Shown: positions 8,092 through 15,207 of the stretch, piece by piece
How positions within the stretch are numbered: position 1 is the stretch's first letter
Layout of the letters: each line of letters begins with the position of its first letter
Origin: Halalkalicoccus paucihalophilus
GTDB lineage: Archaea > Halobacteriota > Halobacteria > Halobacteriales > Halalkalicoccaceae
Direction: 5' to 3'
NCBI RefSeq assembly: GCF_001593955.1
Contig: NZ_LTAZ01000003.1
Span: 186,001 to 250,000 of the forward strand
Length of the DNA stretch: 64,000 nucleotides
Notes under the pieces: generated by a model
The model's database searches: none
Told to the model about the DNA's origin: nothing
Seen by the model: the letters and a program-made list of their open reading frames with translations, nothing else
Translations under genes and position numbers: made by a program

Positions 8092-10220
8092 ACGGACGGT
8101 TTCGCCTCGACGGCCTCGATCAGCAGTTCGGCCACGTCGACGACCTCGAGGTCTTCCTCGTAGCCGCCGGTCTTCCTGCCGTCTTCGTACATCGTCATGC
8201 ACATCGGGCAGGCGACGACGAACTTCTCGACCTCCGAACCCGCGTCAGTGTCCTCGAGCGCTTCCCGCAGGCGCTCCTCGCTGGGTTTCGGCTCCTCGTC
8301 GAACTCCATCCAGAGGCCGCCGCCGCCGCCGCCACAACAGAACGAATCCGCGCGGTTGCGCGGCATCTCGTGGAGGTCACACCCGGTCGCTCGCACGAGG
8401 TCGCGGGGGGCCTCGTACTCGTCGTTGTACCGGCCGAGGTGGCAGGGGTCGTGGTACGTGACCGTATAATCGAGTTCATTCCCCGTGAGACCGAGTCGTC
8501 CCTCCCGGACGAGGTCTTCCACTGCTTGGGTCCAGTGGAGCACCTCGATCTCCCCCTCGGCGTTCCACCGCTCGTCGTACTCGAAGGGCATCATCGGGTC
8601 GTCGGCGAACTCTTCGAAGTCCACCTCGGGGTACTCGTTTTTCATCGTGTTGTACGAGTGGGGGTCGGTGCAGACGATCTTCTCGAACGCACACTCTTCA
8701 AAGGTCTCGACGTGGTGGCCCGCGAGTTCGAGATAGAGGAACTCCTCGCCGATCCGGCGCACGTCGTTTCCGTCGTACTTCTCGTCGTCGAAGAGGATGC
8801 CAAAGGAGACGTCGGTCTGCTCGAACAGTTTCGCGAGCGAGCGCGCGACCTTCTTGTTCCGGTCGTCGAAGCTCGGGTAGTCTCCGACGTACCAGAGGTA
8901 CTCAACCTTCTCCTCGCGGGCGTCGGTCAGGTCGAATTCGAGTTCGTCAGCCCAGTCCGCTCGTTTGCGCTGGGGATTTCCGAAGGTATTGCCCTTCTGC
9001 ATCACGTTCTGGAAGACGTCCTGGACGTTCGAGTCCACGTCCCCCTGATCGGTGAGCTGGCGGTTCATCCGCGTAAAGCTGTTTAGATGCTCGATCTCGA
9101 CGGGACAGGCGTCCATGCAGGCCATGCAGGCCATACACGACTCCATGGTCTCGCTGTCGATCACGCTCGCGCCCCCGTCGGCGATGATCGGTTTGGCCTC
9201 CGCTCCGGCGTCGAGGCTCTCGCGGTAGCCCTTGAGATCGAGGATCACGTCGCGGGGATCGAGCGGTCTTCCGGATGCTTTGGCGGGACAGACCGACGAG
9301 CACCGTCCGCACTTGGTGCAGGCGTCCTGATCGAGCAGTTCCTTCCAGGTGAAGTCGTCGATGGACTCCGCATTGGTGGCGTCGAGGTCGGCCGGTACGT
9401 TCGGCAGGACTCTGCCCGCCTGCTCGTCGCGGGCCACGACGTTCGCGAACGAAGAGAGCATATGGAACGGTTTTGCGTAGGGGATCCACGCGACGAAGAC
9501 CAGCGCGAGGATCGAGTGGTGCCACCAGACCCACGGGTAGACGGCGGCCGCACCGGCGGGGGTCAGGCCGCCCGCTTCGAGCACGCCGGCGGTGAACACG
9601 CCGACGAAGCTCACGGTCTCTTCGGCGCGGATCTCCTGGCCGACCATTCCGACCCCCTGGACGAGAAACCCGCCGACGCCGAGGAGAAAGAGCGTCCAGA
9701 CGAACGCGTCGTCCTCGATGCTGGTGTGTTTCCCCCACAGGCGCTCGTTGCGGACGACGTATCGTCGGTACATTGCCATCCCGAGGCCGACGACGAACAG
9801 CAGGCCGAAGGCGTCGAGGACGAGCGCGTAGGCCAGATAGAAGTTGCCGACCCAGAACGAGTCGCCGGTGAGGGGGCGGTAGAAGTCCATGTCGATGAAG
9901 AGGATGGTCGTCCCGATCAGAAGGACGAGAAAGCCCCACATGACGAAGGTGTGCATCAGTCCGCCATACAAGTCGCGGTTGAACTGCTTCTCGTTCGAAC
10001 CGACGATCCGCGCGGCGTTCACGACCCGTGAGACGACACCATCGAGACGATCGCGGGGATCCCGATCGCCCTCGGCGTAGCACGCGAATCGCTCGTAGAC
10101 ACCGTAGACGAACACGAGGAGGGCGACGACCGAGAGGAAGTAGAACATCCCCTTGCCGATGGGGCCGATCTCCCAAAACGTCTCGCGGGTGATCTCCCCG
10201 CCGGTCTGGGCAACCTGCAT
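8088..10220 (-). CDS. Membrane-anchored heterodisulfide-reductase-like Fe-S oxidoreductase
   Basis: A 710-aa fusion. Residues about 20-260 form a NarI/HdrE-like cytochrome-type membrane domain with several hydrophobic helices. Two 4Fe-4S motifs follow: CTKCGRCSSVCP (C301-C311) and CMACMACMDACP (C362-C372), as in HdrC/GlpC. The C-terminal half has CCG domains with CHLGR and FCCGGGGGG, the noncanonical cluster site of HdrD/HdrB. Such proteins pass electrons between soluble donors (for example ETF or acyl-CoA dehydrogenases) and membrane quinone; haloarchaea do not make coenzyme M/B, so true heterodisulfide reduction is unlikely. No ETF genes are next to it. The start ATG at 10220 has a TATA-like box about 28 bases upstream. 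Confidence 0.88.
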   Translation of the reverse strand: MQVAQTGGEITRETFWEIGPIGKGMFYFLSVVALLVFVYGVYERFACYAEGDRDPRDRLDGVVSRVVNAARIVGSNEKQFNRDLYGGLMHTFVMWGFLVLLIGTTILFIDMDFYRPLTGDSFWVGNFYLAYALVLDAFGLLFVVGLGMAMYRRYVVRNERLWGKHTSIEDDAFVWTLFLLGVGGFLVQGVGMVGQEIRAEETVSFVGVFTAGVLEAGGLTPAGAAAVYPWVWWHHSILALVFVAWIPYAKPFHMLSSFANVVARDEQAGRVLPNVPADLDATNAESIDDFTWKELLDQDACTKCGRCSSVCPAKASGRPLDPRDVILDLKGYRESLDAGAEAKPIIADGGASVIDSETMESCMACMACMDACPVEIEHLNSFTRMNRQLTDQGDVDSNVQDVFQNVMQKGNTFGNPQRKRADWADELEFDLTDAREEKVEYLWYVGDYPSFDDRNKKVARSLAKLFEQTDVSFGILFDDEKYDGNDVRRIGEEFLYLELAGHHVETFEECAFEKIVCTDPHSYNTMKNEYPEVDFEEFADDPMMPFEYDERWNAEGEIEVLHWTQAVEDLVREGRLGLTGNELDYTVTYHDPCHLGRYNDEYEAPRDLVRATGCDLHEMPRNRADSFCCGGGGGGLWMEFDEEPKPSEERLREALEDTDAGSEVEKFVVACPMCMTMYEDGRKTGGYEEDLEVVDVAELLIEAVEAKPSV

Positions 10221-10244
10221 AATCGTTCACCGGCGGACTGGATC

Positions 10245-10252
10245 CATAAGTC
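10245..10252 (-). promoter_or_regulatory. TATA-like box of the Hdr-like gene
   Basis: Minus-strand ACTTATGG, centred about 28 bases before the ATG at 10220. This spacing fits a leaderless transcript. Confidence 0.45.
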
Positions 10253-10306
10253 TTACCACCACACGACGGAGATCCGAGGACCGCTACTCGATACAACTTA
10301 CACACC

Positions 10307-10321
10307 GGTATATATTACCAC
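10307..10321. promoter_or_regulatory. Strong TATA-like element without an obvious gene
   Basis: The sequence CGGTATATATTACC is the most AT-rich box in the 177-base gap between the Hdr-like gene and bioN. On the minus strand it would give a transcript with a leader of roughly 60 bases in front of the Hdr-like gene. On the plus strand no credible gene follows. It may be an alternative promoter or serve a small RNA; nothing in the sequence decides this. Confidence 0.35.
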
Positions 10322-10397
10322 TGTTAACTGATGAAGCGAGAGTACGTAGACCTGTGAACCCCAGTCGCTCTCACACGAGCGTTGGCAGTCGGCCGCG

Positions 10398-11096
10398 TCA
10401 GTAGAGGGCGCTCAGTGCAAGACCGGCTGCGAGCGCCAGCGCGGGCAGGTCTAACCGTCCGAAGGTCAACGCCGGTAGCGTCGGGTTCCACGCGAAACAC
10501 CGCGCTCGGAGCGCGAGCGAGAAGCCGTCCGCGCGCCCGAGGGCGCGCTCGACGCCCGTCACCGCAAGCAGCGCCATCCGCTCGTGGACCGCCCGCTCGC
10601 TCGCCAATCGAGCGTTCATCGCCTCGCGGGCGCGTTTCAGGTCCGCGACCAACAGGGGTAGCAGCCGGAAGACGAACGCAGTGCCCATCCCGAGGAAGGC
10701 TCCCGGTTTTCCGGGGACGGCCCACTGGATCGCCGCACGGGACTCCCGCACCGGCGTCGAGCGGACGTACGCCGCCGAGACCAGCAGGATCAACAGCACG
10801 CGATAGCTCGCGAGCCCCGTTTCGAACGCTCTCGTGAGATCGAACCCGCCGAGGGTGAGTCCCTCGATCAACGGACCCACAAGGAGGAAGGGGAGGGCGA
10901 ACCGGTAGGCGTAGATCGCCGAGTACGGCGAGAGGTGCGCGCTCGCGAGGATACCGAGCGCGAGGAGGGTCAGAGCGGCGAGCCCGCCGGGCGTGGTGTG
11001 GGCGAAGGCCGCGACGACGAAGGCGATCTGGGCGGCGAGTTTCGTCCGTGGGTCGAGCCGGTGGGCGAGGCTCGACCCGGGTGTGTAGCTCAGCAT
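10398..11096 (-). CDS. bioN: ECF transporter transmembrane protein (EcfT/BioN type)
   Basis: A 232-aa polytopic membrane protein with CbiQ/EcfT features: the N-terminal HRLDPRTKLA motif and the C-terminal region with short Ala-Arg coupling segments (VADLKRAREAMNARL) that contact the ATPase. It links the ATPase to the substrate-binding S component. It overlaps the ATPase gene by seven bases and is the last gene of bioY-bioM-bioN, so biotin is the likely cargo. It ends 177 bases before the divergent-side Hdr-like start. Confidence 0.87.
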   Translation of the reverse strand: MLSYTPGSSLAHRLDPRTKLAAQIAFVVAAFAHTTPGGLAALTLLALGILASAHLSPYSAIYAYRFALPFLLVGPLIEGLTLGGFDLTRAFETGLASYRVLLILLVSAAYVRSTPVRESRAAIQWAVPGKPGAFLGMGTAFVFRLLPLLVADLKRAREAMNARLASERAVHERMALLAVTGVERALGRADGFSLALRARCFAWNPTLPALTFGRLDLPALALAAGLALSALY

Positions 11097-11785
11097 GACG
11101 CCCGGACGCCCAGCCCCGAGAGGTCGACCGACTCGGGAGGTCCGTTCCGGACCACCCGTCCCGCCGCGAGCACCACCAAACGGTCTGCGAGGCCGAGGAC
11201 GTCCCGCAGGTCGTGGGTGACGACGATCACGCTCGTTCCCGCCGTCGAGAGCGTTTCGAGGTGGTCGAGTACCGCCTCCCTCGCGGGTTCGTCGAGGCCG
11301 GTAAAGGGCTCGTCGAGCACCAGATGTGCGGGTTCCATCGCGAGCGCGCCGGCGATGGCGAGTCGTTCCTGTTCGCCGCCCGAGAGCGTCCCTACGCCGT
11401 CTTCGTCCCGTCCGTCGAGGTTCACCGCCTCCAACGCCCCCGCGACCCGCCGGTCGATCTCGGAGCGTTCGAGCCCGAGGTTCTCCGGACCGAAGGCGAC
11501 GTCCGCGCCGACGGTCGCCGCGACGAAGCCGTCTCGTGGGTTTTGGAACACCATCCCCACCCTCGTCCGGGCGGCCACGAGGTCCTCGCTCACCTCCTGA
11601 CTGTCGACCAGCACCTCGCCTGCGTCGGGCTCCAAGAGCCCGTTCCAGTGCCGTATCAGCGTGCTCTTGCCCGAGCCGTTGGGGCCGGCGAGCACGAGGA
11701 ATTCGCCGTCCTCGACGGTGAGCGAGACGCCGTCGAGCGCCCGCGCCCCGTCGTAGGCGTGTACCAGTTCGCGCGTTTCGATCAT
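11090..11785 (-). CDS. bioM: ECF transporter ATP-binding protein (BioM type)
   Basis: A 231-aa ABC ATPase with Walker A AGPNGSGKST, Q-loop FQNPRDGFVA (the FQNP form typical of ECF A components), signature LSGGEQERLAIAGAL, Walker B HLVLDEPFTGLD and switch VTHDL. It energises uptake with the BioN scaffold. Only one ATPase is present, so it probably acts as a homodimer as in BioMNY. The ATG at 11785 overlaps the bioY stop in an ATGA arrangement. An open frame extends upstream over bioY but is antisense-like noise. Confidence 0.9.
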   Translation of the reverse strand: MIETRELVHAYDGARALDGVSLTVEDGEFLVLAGPNGSGKSTLIRHWNGLLEPDAGEVLVDSQEVSEDLVAARTRVGMVFQNPRDGFVAATVGADVAFGPENLGLERSEIDRRVAGALEAVNLDGRDEDGVGTLSGGEQERLAIAGALAMEPAHLVLDEPFTGLDEPAREAVLDHLETLSTAGTSVIVVTHDLRDVLGLADRLVVLAAGRVVRNGPPESVDLSGLGVRASC

Positions 11786-12360
11786 GCGGCTGTCAGCCGG
11801 TCGCTGCGGACGATCCCTACCGCGGCGGCCATCTTCAGCGCCTCGGCGGGCAGGAAGACGACCGCGCCCGTCAGCACCGCGTTCGGAAGCGAGAGTCCGA
11901 GCACGGCCATCAGCCCCGCGACGCCGACCGCGTAGATCACGCACACGCCGACGGCCATCGCGCCGATCAGGCGCGGGACGCCGACCGCTCCGAGGGGACC
12001 CACCGAGCGGCCGTGAACGAGCGCGCCGACGACGCCGGCGGCGAGGGGATACGACCACAGATACCCCGCCGTCGGGCCGACGAGCGATCCGATCCCTGCT
12101 TCGCCGCCCGCGAAGACGGGCGCGCCGACAGCGCCCGCCGTGAGATACAGCACCATCGCCGCCCCGCCCCAGACCGGTCCCAAGAGGAGCCCCGCGAGGA
12201 ACACCCCGAGCACCTGTAACGTCACCGGCGCGGGCGACAGCGGATAGGGAAACGAGACGTAGGCGAACGCGCCGGTCAGTGCGGCACAGAGCGCCGCTCG
12301 GGCGACGTTTTTCACCGTCGCGTCGTCGACGAGATCGACCGACTCCGTTTCCGTGCTCAT
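11782..12360 (-). CDS. bioY: Biotin S component BioY
   Basis: A 192-aa membrane protein with six hydrophobic segments and the BioY pattern: SPAPVTLQVLGVFLAGLLLGP near residues 45-65 and GPTAGYLWSYPLAAGVVG near 95-115. It binds biotin at the outer face and docks on BioN-BioM. I start it at the ATG at 12360 rather than at a TTG 30 bases upstream. First gene of a three-gene operon with 4- and 7-base overlaps, which supports a full biotin importer. No biotin synthesis genes are in the window. Confidence 0.9.
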   Translation of the reverse strand: MSTETESVDLVDDATVKNVARAALCAALTGAFAYVSFPYPLSPAPVTLQVLGVFLAGLLLGPVWGGAAMVLYLTAGAVGAPVFAGGEAGIGSLVGPTAGYLWSYPLAAGVVGALVHGRSVGPLGAVGVPRLIGAMAVGVCVIYAVGVAGLMAVLGLSLPNAVLTGAVVFLPAEALKMAAAVGIVRSDRLTAA

Positions 12361-12436
12361 GATCGGATCATACGCCGACCTCGCTGTCAACCCAGTTCAA
12401 TCTTCGGTTGACGAGCCTGCACGCGCCGCCGACAGG

Positions 12437-12444
12437 CTTTATAC
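12437..12444 (+). promoter_or_regulatory. TATA box of the acidic protein gene
   Basis: CTTTATAC centred 30 bases before the ATG at 12471, the expected spacing for a leaderless transcript. Confidence 0.6.
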
Positions 12445-12470
12445 GCTGCCCATGCGAGAGAGGGGTTACG

Positions 12471-13064
12471 ATGGACGAAAAGACCGAGGAGTTGCGCGAC
12501 CTCTTCCTCGATGTCGCCGATGACGGGACCGTCACCGAACCCCAGGAGGAGACGCCGGGATCGCTGACCGACGAGCAACCCGAAGACGAGCGTCTCGACG
12601 ACGTCATCGAGCGAATGCAGGAGCGCTACGCGTTCGAGACCGACTGGGACGACGAGGTGTACAGACGGCTCGTCCGTGGGTTCTTCGACGAGGAATCGGA
12701 CGCAGACCTCGCCGAAGAACTCGATGTCGACGAGGGGTCGGTCATCCGCGCGCGGATGGACCTGCACCTGCTTCGCGAGAGCGACACCGAGTTCCCCTTC
12801 GAGCTGCGGAAACTGCGCCAACTGCGAAACGCCGAGGAGGAAGTGGACCTCGCCGAAGAACTCGAGGCCGACGAGGCGACCCTCGAGCGTGCGATCTGCG
12901 TGATCGAGACACAGGACGAAGCGCGCACCGCAAACGACCGCTTTCGCGACGAGTTCGAGGAGATCGTCACCGACGGTGACCTCTCTACGCAGTTGGCCCG
13001 CGACGCCCGCGAGGACGGCCTCGAGGAGGCCACGGAAGGGATGGAAAACGACCTCTCGATGTGA
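12471..13064 (+). CDS. Conserved haloarchaeal acidic protein (conditioned-medium-induced protein 4 type)
   Basis: A 197-aa, very acidic cytoplasmic protein without membrane segments. It begins MDEKTEELRDLFLDVADDGT, which I associate with haloarchaeal proteins annotated as conditioned medium-induced protein 4; that label is from memory and gives no mechanism. Residues about 60-150 contain two repeats of an HTH-like segment (DADLAEELDVDEGSVIRAR and VDLAEELEADEATLERA), so a DNA-binding or sigma-like helical role is possible. It has its own well-placed TATA box and is divergent from bioY. Function unknown. Confidence 0.8.
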   Translation: MDEKTEELRDLFLDVADDGTVTEPQEETPGSLTDEQPEDERLDDVIERMQERYAFETDWDDEVYRRLVRGFFDEESDADLAEELDVDEGSVIRARMDLHLLRESDTEFPFELRKLRQLRNAEEEVDLAEELEADEATLERAICVIETQDEARTANDRFRDEFEEIVTDGDLSTQLARDAREDGLEEATEGMENDLSM

Positions 13065-13072
13065 TGTGAGGG

Positions 13073-13080
13073 TTTTTATT
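13073..13080 (+). promoter_or_regulatory. TATA-like box of the Cas4-like gene
   Basis: TTTTTATT, centred about 27 bases before the GTG at 13103. The position supports GTG as the start of a leaderless mRNA. Confidence 0.5.
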
Positions 13081-13102
13081 CGATGAGGGGGCCAGCGGAC
13101 CC

Positions 13103-13696
13103 GTGCACGCCGTAAGCGACCTCTCGACAGCGACCTACTGTCCCCGCCAGCTCTACTACCGCCGGGACGACGACCACGAGGTGCCGCCATCGGTCACGAA
13201 ACGGCGCGAACTGGCCTTCGAGTACGAGCGACTTCTGGGGGCGGACGACGCGACGCTCGCGACCCGCCCGATCGAACTCCCGCCCGCGGAGTACCGTGAG
13301 ACGCTCGGACGGACCCGCGAGCGCCTCGACCGGTGGGAGGAACTCGCAGATCCCGTCGGTCGGGAGGTCCTGCTCTCGGGACGGGAGTGTCGTGGGATCG
13401 CGAGCAAGGTGCTCGAAGAGCCACTCGCCCCCTCGTTCGTCTCGCCGGGATCGCCCCCCGAACACGGCGTCTGGGAACCCCAGTCGGTGCGGGCGGTCGC
13501 CCTCGCGAAGGCGCTTGCGTGGGAGCGCCAGAGAGCGGTCGAGACGGCCTTCGTGGAGTATCCCGCCTACGGCGTGATCCGTCGGATCGGACTCACGACC
13601 CGCCGCAAAGCCGCCTACCGGGAGGCGATCCGAGCCATCGAGACGATGGACGGGCCGCCGCCACGGCTGAAGGGGAGTGCCAAGTGCGATCCGTGA
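13103..13696 (+). CDS. Cas4/PD-(D/E)XK-like protein, truncated by UGA in its Fe-S motif
   Basis: A 197-aa product that resembles haloarchaeal Cas4-like proteins: N-terminal STATYCPRQLYYRR holds the first cluster cysteine (C13). The C-terminus should hold C-x2-C-x5-C. Here the frame reads K-C195-D-P and then TGA, and directly after the stop the same frame continues P-Y-R-E-R-C-G, ending at TAA (13754-13756) after 19 more codons. A TGC or TGT codon at 13694 would restore a complete motif, so this is a nonsense change, a sequencing error or recoding. The canonical nuclease D...ExK residues are not obvious (GIASKVLE and PSFVSPG occupy their places), so it may also be catalytically inactive. GTG start. 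No cas genes or CRISPR array are nearby. Confidence 0.75.
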   Translation: MHAVSDLSTATYCPRQLYYRRDDDHEVPPSVTKRRELAFEYERLLGADDATLATRPIELPPAEYRETLGRTRERLDRWEELADPVGREVLLSGRECRGIASKVLEEPLAPSFVSPGSPPEHGVWEPQSVRAVALAKALAWERQRAVETAFVEYPAYGVIRRIGLTTRRKAAYREAIRAIETMDGPPPRLKGSAKCDP

Positions 13697-13738
13697 CCCT
13701 ACCGCGAGCGCTGTGGGACTCGAACCCGGTCGCTCCGT

Positions 13739-14320
13739 TCACTGCTCGGCCTCTAACCACGTCTCGATCTCGTCGGCGAGCGCCCCGCGACGGTGGATCC
13801 CGCCGCGTTCGACGTCGACGACGGTACTCTCGGTGCCGCCCGTCTCGCCCCCGTCCAGTACGCCGGCGACGGCCTCGTGGATCGCCGGGTCGAGGTCCGC
13901 AGTCCGCCGGACGCTCGGGTTTCCGCTCACGTTCGCGCTCGTAGCGGTGATCGGCGACACCTCACGGAGGAGCGACAGCGCGAGGTCGTGATCCGGGATC
14001 CGGATCCCCACCCGCTCGCGCCCGGCCGTGAGCTCCTCGGGCACCTCGGAACCGGCCTCGACGACGACCGTTACGGGCCCCGGCAGGAACTCCCGCATGA
14101 ACCCTCGTTCGCACTCGGTGAGTTTCGTGTGGCGGGCGGCGGTCTCGACGTCGGGCACGGCCATCGACAGCGGTTTCGAGCGCGCTCGCCCCTTCGCTTC
14201 GTAGACGCGCTCGACGGCGTCGGGATCGAGCGCGTCCGCACCGAGCCCGTAGACCGTCTCGGTGGGGTAGACGACGAGGTCACCCGTGCGAATCGACCGT
14301 ACCGCTCGATTTAGCTTCAT
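13739..14320 (-). CDS. L-threonylcarbamoyladenylate synthase (Sua5/YrdC family)
   Basis: A 193-aa YrdC-domain protein that makes threonylcarbamoyl-AMP from threonine, bicarbonate and ATP for the t6A37 modification of ANN-decoding tRNAs. Diagnostic segments are VVYPTETVYGLGADAL near residues 16-31, KGRARSKPLSMAVPD near 43-57, FLPGPVTVVVEA, and TSANVSG near 127-133. It is the short form without the C-terminal Sua5 domain. The gene is convergent with the Cas4-like gene; the restored reading frame of that gene would overlap it by 18 bases. Confidence 0.92.
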   Translation of the reverse strand: MKLNRAVRSIRTGDLVVYPTETVYGLGADALDPDAVERVYEAKGRARSKPLSMAVPDVETAARHTKLTECERGFMREFLPGPVTVVVEAGSEVPEELTAGRERVGIRIPDHDLALSLLREVSPITATSANVSGNPSVRRTADLDPAIHEAVAGVLDGGETGGTESTVVDVERGGIHRRGALADEIETWLEAEQ

Positions 14321-14344
14321 GGTCGATGGTCGAACCGCGGGCTC

Positions 14345-14851
14345 CTATAGCGATTCGATCGCGTCTTCGATCTCGTCGTAGGGCGGGAAGTCGGGCCACT
14401 CATCGGCGACCCAGGCGTACTCGACGATCCTGTTTTCGCCGAGCAGGAAGACGGCGGGCCGGGGCTCGCTGATCCCTGTCATCCCGTCGAGTTCGTGCTC
14501 GATGCCGTACTCGCGGGCGACGCCGTTACCGGGATCGCTGAAGAGGGCGTGGTCGATTTCCCGCTCTTCGAGCAGGTCCATGTGCTCGTAGGGTGTCGAG
14601 ATCGAGAGGCCCACCACCGTCACCGACTCCCCCCACGACCGGTCGCGGATCTCGTTCCAGACGTAGGTCGCCGGGAACGCCCCGTCCATCGGGGTGAACA
14701 CGAGCAGGAGGGCCCCCTCGTCGGTGAGCTCCGACAGCGAGACGTCCTCCCAGAACTCGCGGTTCACGAGCGGACGGGTGAAGTCGGGTGCGGTCTCTCC
14801 CGCTATGGGATGGTCGGCGGGACCGAGTTCGACGACGTCGAACTCGACCAT
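14345..14851 (-). CDS. Cysteine-free redoxin-fold protein
   Basis: A 168-aa protein with the AhpC/TSA thioredoxin fold: AGETAPDFTRPLVNREFW at the N-terminus, a central strand LLLVFTPMDGAFPATYVWNE, and the PAVFLLGENRIVEYAW strand that ends the fold. In active peroxiredoxins the central segment carries the peroxidatic cysteine; here the place is alanine (AFPATYV) and the protein has no cysteine at all. It can therefore not act as a normal peroxidase. The ATG overlaps the glutaredoxin stop by one base (TAATG), so the two are translated together. A binding or chaperone-like role with the glutaredoxin is a guess. Confidence 0.82.
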   Translation of the reverse strand: MVEFDVVELGPADHPIAGETAPDFTRPLVNREFWEDVSLSELTDEGALLLVFTPMDGAFPATYVWNEIRDRSWGESVTVVGLSISTPYEHMDLLEEREIDHALFSDPGNGVAREYGIEHELDGMTGISEPRPAVFLLGENRIVEYAWVADEWPDFPPYDEIEDAIESL

Positions 14852-15123
14852 TATGCAGCCTCCTCGCGGCCATCGTCGCCGTAGGTGCTTTCGAGATACT
14901 CCACGATGTTCGCGCTCTCGGACATCGTCACGCCCGTCTCGTGGTCGACGATGGCAGGGACGGTACGTTTCCCGCTGATGCGTTTGACTACGTTTCGCTT
15001 CGAGTGGAGCGGTTCGATGAACCGCGAGCGATACTCGAGGCCGTACTCCTCGAGTTTCCGGGTGACGCGCTCGCAGTACGGACACGCCTGCAGGCGGTAG
15101 AAGGTGATCTGTGAGTCGCTCAT
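14851..15123 (-). CDS. Glutaredoxin-like protein
   Basis: A 90-aa glutaredoxin/GST-N domain with dithiol motif CPYC at residues 14-17, the cis-proline segment RTVPAIVDHETG and the C-terminal SANIVEYLESTYG helix. It would reduce disulfides or carry out thiol exchange in the cytoplasm with a low-molecular-weight thiol (gamma-glutamylcysteine in haloarchaea). I use the second ATG (15123, MSDSQITFY); another in-frame ATG lies six bases upstream. First gene of a pair with the cysteine-free redoxin. Confidence 0.88.
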   Translation of the reverse strand: MSDSQITFYRLQACPYCERVTRKLEEYGLEYRSRFIEPLHSKRNVVKRISGKRTVPAIVDHETGVTMSESANIVEYLESTYGDDGREEAA

Positions 15124-15173
15124 GCGCATGGCGCTACGTACTCTGAGGGCCTAAATCCCGCGGGGCGGAAACG

Positions 15174-15179
15174 TTTAAT
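15174..15179 (+). promoter_or_regulatory. TATA-like box of the CNNM/CorC gene
   Basis: TTTAAT, 29-34 bases before the ATG at 15208. Confidence 0.4.
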
Positions 15180-15207
15180 CCCGCCGCCCTTGAAGGAGGG
15201 GTACTGA

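Noticed and set aside
13103..13696. Possible CRISPR locus suggested by the Cas4-like gene.
   Set aside because: No direct-repeat array and no cas1, cas2 or effector genes in the window.
13700..13760. Minus-strand sequence GGGTTCGAGTCCC resembling a tRNA T-arm.
   Set aside because: No acceptor, D or anticodon arm can be formed around it, the T-stem pairs poorly, and it lies in the end of the Sua5 gene and the Cas4-like 3' region.
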